Shown piece by piece: positions 60,108 through 64,000 of a stretch of 64,000 nt of DNA (its first letter is position 1; every line of letters starts with the position of its first letter). A program made the translations under genes and the position numbers. The notes below the pieces were generated by a model, which saw only the letters and a program-made list of their open reading frames with translations, was not told where the DNA came from and did no database searches. Source of the stretch: Struthio camelus (lineage: Eukaryota; Chordata; Aves; Struthioniformes; Struthionidae); NCBI RefSeq assembly GCF_040807025.1, contig NC_090952.1, positions 7,208,001-7,272,000 on the forward strand. The letters run 5' to 3'.

Positions 60108-62043
60108 CTGTGAAAAAGACAGGGAACTACCAAAATTAGAGTACTGAACTAATTTTGGAGTGATCTTTTCCAAGAACATAATTGCTTACTTCAACAAGTG
60201 ACAGTATAAAAGTGCTTAATCCTATCATGCGCTATTGTGGTTGCACATGTAACATCAACTCTCATCTGCTAGAGCTCTTTTCAGGGAGCAGGAGTGGACT
60301 TTTTTCTAATATGCAGGGAGAGGCTGTAGCGGTCACATAGCAAACGTCACCAAAACAACACGCATCGTATAACATAAGTAAATGGAAAGTCAATCAGGTA
60401 TCAAGCATCAGAACACATCAGATTGGCAATATTCTGTGTTGCTCTTTCCAAACAATTAAGCGATCGAGTGACTGCGAAGTAGAGAACTAAGTCTGTCCTG
60501 ACCCTTCACTTGAAGCACAGCTTCACAGCAAACCCATCTCACTGAAGAATAAACCCCAGTGACAAGTTCCAGGAGTCCTCCACCAACATCCTTAGAGGGC
60601 AGATAATGTAAGCAATACAGCATCCTTTAAAGAGAAAGATGAAAAACAGAACAAAACAAAAAGGATCGCCAACAGCATCCCAGAAGGGAACAGACAAGAA
60701 GCAATCTAAACAAAAATAAAGAAACCTAAAAGAAACTTTATCTTGATGTAACAGACGCGTTATGGGTGAAATCTGTCCCAAATTGATCTCTGCAGCAGAT
60801 ATCAGACATAACGTTCACTTAGTTTTGAAACAAAGCTCACCTTGCACCTGCCTAGGCTTAACTTGTTCCACTCCTGCACTCAAGTTAAGGTCCGTATGGG
60901 GTGCTAAAGTTAAGAGTTTTCACAAATACTGTATATACCTCTATTCTCATCACTGTTTTGCTGTGGTGGACCTTCTTTAACTTGGTGTAGCCTTCTCAGC
61001 AACTCTTCTTCAGTAATTTCACCTTTGAAAATAAGCAAAGTTTTCCAAAAATGTTTCCAAATCATATATACAACAAGCATTATCCATAGCTTAAGACCAC
61101 ACCTCAAATGCTTTGATACAAGGGACTGCTTCTTTTGCTTTTTCCCCCCCCCAATTAAATCCTGCCATAACGAGATAGCCAAAGACTGCTAAAGAGGAGC
61201 TCAGACATTCCCAGCACCATTGTCTCAAGTAACTCTTACTGAAGCTGAAGGATCTAACAGTTGCAATCTATTCAGAATACTGAAGTGCTTTCTGGGTTCT
61301 GTGACCTCTACAACTCATCAGTTTTCTTCATTCTATACCAGTTATATAGCTTAAAAAAAAAAAATCAAAATAATACCTTCAAGGCATGAAAAAGGTTCAT
61401 ATTAACGTCACATTTCAAATTGAAACTGGTTTGAATTAAGTATAATCCTATGAAGAATCAACTTAAAGCAAGCAAATCAATTAAAAACTGACATAGAAAT
61501 GCCCGTGCAGAATGTCGCACCAGATTAATTATCCTGTTTTTACACTGTTAGGTGACCAGTGCAAAGTCTTCATAGAGGGAGGCCTAAGCGAGATCTACCT
61601 TTTACATCGAAAGTGCCTAAGAGTCCATAACTAGATAAACTCTGGATGTCCCCATGAAGCTGTGAGAACACTAGACTTCAGTATCTAATAAATCCCTATC
61701 ACCCTAACTACCTCTCCATTTTTCAATGCCTCCCTCAAATTATTTAAATCTACAAAGAGCTACTTCCTACTGTGGAAGACAACTGCAGCAAAAAAACGAA
61801 ATGGTGAAACAGATTCAGGAGAACAGCAAAAGGACACACATCACTTGCAAGCAATTCTAGTAAGCGTTACCTACCTGGTGTTCCTAGCAAATTGTTATCT
61901 CTCATAAGCCTGTAGTCCTCTTCACTCAGGTTGTTTACAAACTGATAGAAAGCTTCTTCTCGATCTAACCGATCTAGCTGACTCTGACGTTGTGCTTCTG
62001 ATTGATCAATATTTCCTTTATCACTAGAATCTGAGCTTTCCAT
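58573..62043 (-). CDS. RLIM: RLIM (RNF12) RING-H2 E3 ubiquitin ligase, complete coding sequence
   Basis: Nuclear E3 ubiquitin ligase that targets LIM-homeodomain cofactors (LDB/CLIM) and, in eutherians, REX1. Three coding exons (62043-61875, 61022-60939, 60107-58573) join in phase into 595 residues plus stop; human RLIM is about 624. Residues 1-85 hold the conserved N-terminus ([20 protein letters not shown]). A basic Arg/Ser region at about 207-232 fits the nuclear-localisation region. The central block with [15 protein letters not shown] and [19 protein letters not shown] is near-identical to mammals. LSLAQFFLL (500-508) fits the leucine-rich export-like segment, and the C-terminal RING-H2 has Cys541, Cys544, Cys559, His561, His564, Cys567, Cys578 and Cys581. 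The start is the ATG at 62043, supported by homology and by the acceptor 25 bases upstream. The gene is convergent with SLC16A2. It lacks the long serine run of mammalian RLIM. Confidence 0.96.
60108..60938 (-). other. RLIM: RLIM intron between coding exons 2 and 3
   Basis: 831-base GT-AG intron; nothing recognisable inside. Confidence 0.9.
60939..61022 (-). CDS. RLIM: RLIM second coding exon
   Basis: 84 bases, phase 1 to phase 1. It encodes residues 57-85 including [17 protein letters not shown] and NSDENRG, closely matching mammalian RLIM. The acceptor is TTTCAAAG at 61023 and the donor GTATAT at 60938. Confidence 0.93.
61023..61874 (-). other. RLIM: RLIM intron between coding exons 1 and 2
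   Basis: 852-base GT-AG intron, AT-rich, with one A run near 61353 and a C run near 61145. No other feature seen. Confidence 0.9.
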
Positions 62044-62068
62044 CTTGATAAGAGGAGTGGAAGAATAT
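61875..62068 (-). CDS. RLIM: RLIM start-codon exon (25 bases of 5'UTR plus 169 coding bases)
   Basis: The acceptor (pyrimidine tract then TTTTTAG) precedes 62068, so this exon is internal and at least one upstream 5'UTR exon must exist. ATG is at 62041-62043. It encodes 56 residues plus one base of Gly57, ending NNLLGTP. The donor is GTAGGT at 61874. Confidence 0.93.
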
Positions 62069-64000
62069 CTAAAAAGGAGAAAACAAACCCTTCATCCAAC
62101 GCAATGAAATTTAGCACGATACTTAGGCGAGTTTAAACTGTACTACATTCTTCACTGTTATCCTTAAATTCTGAAAAAAATTTAGTTAGCTGATGAAGTT
62201 TCAGTGGAGCTGCATAACCACAGGAATCACAAATTAAGTCACTCTCAAAAAAGCAAGAACCATTCAAGAAGCACAAACTAAAGCTATAGCCACAACTATC
62301 AAATGCTCAAAGCAGCAAGCAGAAACACGAGGAAGAGTATCAACCCTAACCTTTAATCTATTTTTACAGACACAGTTGACTAGCTGTGAATACCCCTCCT
62401 TTTTAGCATAACATACCCCAAGACCATAACTGCCTAACAACTCACAAAACACGCTTGGTGGTACCATCTAACAATGCAGAACAAGGCACAAGCCATCCTT
62501 GATTATGCTCTGTTACTCTAAAAGACAAGTTTATAGGATTAAACTTTCAGCAGTTCTTCCTTCCCTGCATCACAGGGAAGAAAGCAGGACTCAGTGTAGC
62601 TTGACAGCCAATTAAGAGAAACACCTTGTGGCCAACATTCAAGTGAATTTTAACAGAATGAAGCGGGTTATAAAGAATTTAAATATGGAAGGCTGAAGAT
62701 GCTAGGGAACACTGTACATGCAGAAAGAGCGGTGTTAGTTTCCTCAAAAAAGGATTACTGATAACCCAAAAATTTCCAGGACTAAAATCCACTGTGCATA
62801 CCAGGCATTATTTCTGCTATAAAGAGCTATTTTCTATATTGTGTATTTTTAAAATACAGCCTTCTCATGCTCTTTTTCATCTGGACAAGATCTTTCACAA
62901 CGTCTCTGAACATTAACGAACGCAATGTCTTGATTGAACGCAACGTATTTCATCGATATTAAAACAAAAAGGCATGCAAATGCTGGAAATATTCTAGCAC
63001 TAGCTGCTCCACGCAAATATATCAAACGAAGTTAAAATAATAACCAGTTTCCTTAATCATAATGCCTCACCATTCACAACATCAAGAATTTTCCTGCATA
63101 ACTAGTAGACTCTAGCTACTCAGAAAGGTGATTAGCAAGCTAATCCTCCGCACGCTAAGAAGCTCTGCAATAATATTCCCCATCAGAAAACATTCCTTTC
63201 ATTTAAACCATATTTCATGTGATATGAAAATACTGGAAGAATAAAGCTTTTCTGCTTTTTACTGGAAATTTTCCAACTCTTAGACATCTGTCTAGTGCAA
63301 AAAGCATCTTTTTTTGGTTTGTCAGCACAGCTGTCAAGTCAAGACTGCCCACAGTTTACATTAGTGCTTTTCCAAAGAAGAGAAGCACTGCATGATCTCC
63401 AAGGGTAGTTTATTTCAGCCGCTATTGTGAAGATTAAAGTGCACTGATAACCAAAGTGTGTAACAGTAGGAAATTCCATAGCATATAACATCCCACCATT
63501 GCAGACCAGAAAACAGGTACTCCAATTCGCTTTGTCTCTACTTCTGAAGCAGTAAAACGCCTTTTTAAGTTAGTCATATAAAGGCATAAATGCCTTGTTA
63601 CCATACAGTAATATGGGCAAGGAAGATTACTTGGTTGTGTGAGTTTCGGCCGTTTTGCCAAACAATTAGACTTAATTTTTATCCATCAGGAAGAAGCAGT
63701 CATCACTGGCTGTTTCCAACAGAAGCCTAACAGCCCTCTCTGCATTGCTAAACCTCTGGTGCAATCTAAAGACCACATGTCCTGTCTAAAGACTTGCATG
63801 TGCTGTCAAATACACTGATAAATGAGCCCATTCACACTGGATGTTACACAATGCTTTCAGTAGGGTATGTACAACTTGGACTGGACTCACGTTATGAAAT
63901 CTGTACGCACTTCAAATCTCAGACACTTACTTCTAACAAAAGCTTAGCTTGCACTGAAACGCAAACAGCTTTTTACAGGCTTTCCATAGCAAAATCACGA
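62069..64000 (-). other. RLIM: RLIM intron upstream of the start-codon exon (partial)
   Basis: AT-rich sequence on the 5' side of the start-codon exon. Because that exon begins with a splice acceptor, this should be the 5'UTR intron; the promoter and first exon lie beyond the right end. I see no CpG island, coding exon or recognisable repeat here. Confidence 0.75.

Overview
The window is vertebrate nuclear DNA and carries two multi-exon genes that point at each other: SLC16A2 (MCT8, thyroid-hormone transporter) on the plus strand and RLIM/RNF12 (RING-H2 E3 ubiquitin ligase) on the minus strand. Both were recognised by protein similarity from memory, and every exon junction described has GT-AG ends and a consistent reading phase. 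The short introns between coding exons (about 0.7 to 5.6 kb in SLC16A2, about 0.8 kb in RLIM), a CR1 3' tail in antisense and another older CR1-like relic suggest a sauropsid, most likely a bird; the species cannot be fixed from this sequence.

Layout. Positions 1-32748 are SLC16A2 intron 1, open on its left side. The first coding exon is not in the window. This intron holds CpG-rich patches (mainly 1.0-4.0 kb), decayed repeats, microsatellites and several AT/GC-mixed blocks that look like conserved non-coding elements. SLC16A2 coding exons 2-6 lie at 32749-32893, 38533-38995, 39675-39818, 41614-41842 and 43482-43702, followed by a short 3'UTR with a polyadenylation signal at 44041. From about 44.1 to 53.3 kb lies the interval between the two gene ends. 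Its left 7 kb is strikingly CpG-rich (44.3-51.3 kb), is cut by a 630-base TA-rich block, and holds no convincing protein gene. From about 53.5 to 58.57 kb is AT-rich sequence best read as a long RLIM 3'UTR. RLIM coding sequence lies at 58573-60107, 60939-61022 and 61875-62043 (595 residues, complete). From 62069 to the window end is RLIM intron sequence upstream of the start-codon exon.

Context. In eutherian mammals this gene pair flanks the X-inactivation centre, where RLIM acts as a dose-sensitive activator of XIST. In a sauropsid it shows the arrangement outside X inactivation. The two genes are not known to act in one pathway. No new protein-coding system was found; the most unusual signal is the CpG-island cluster between two convergent gene ends.
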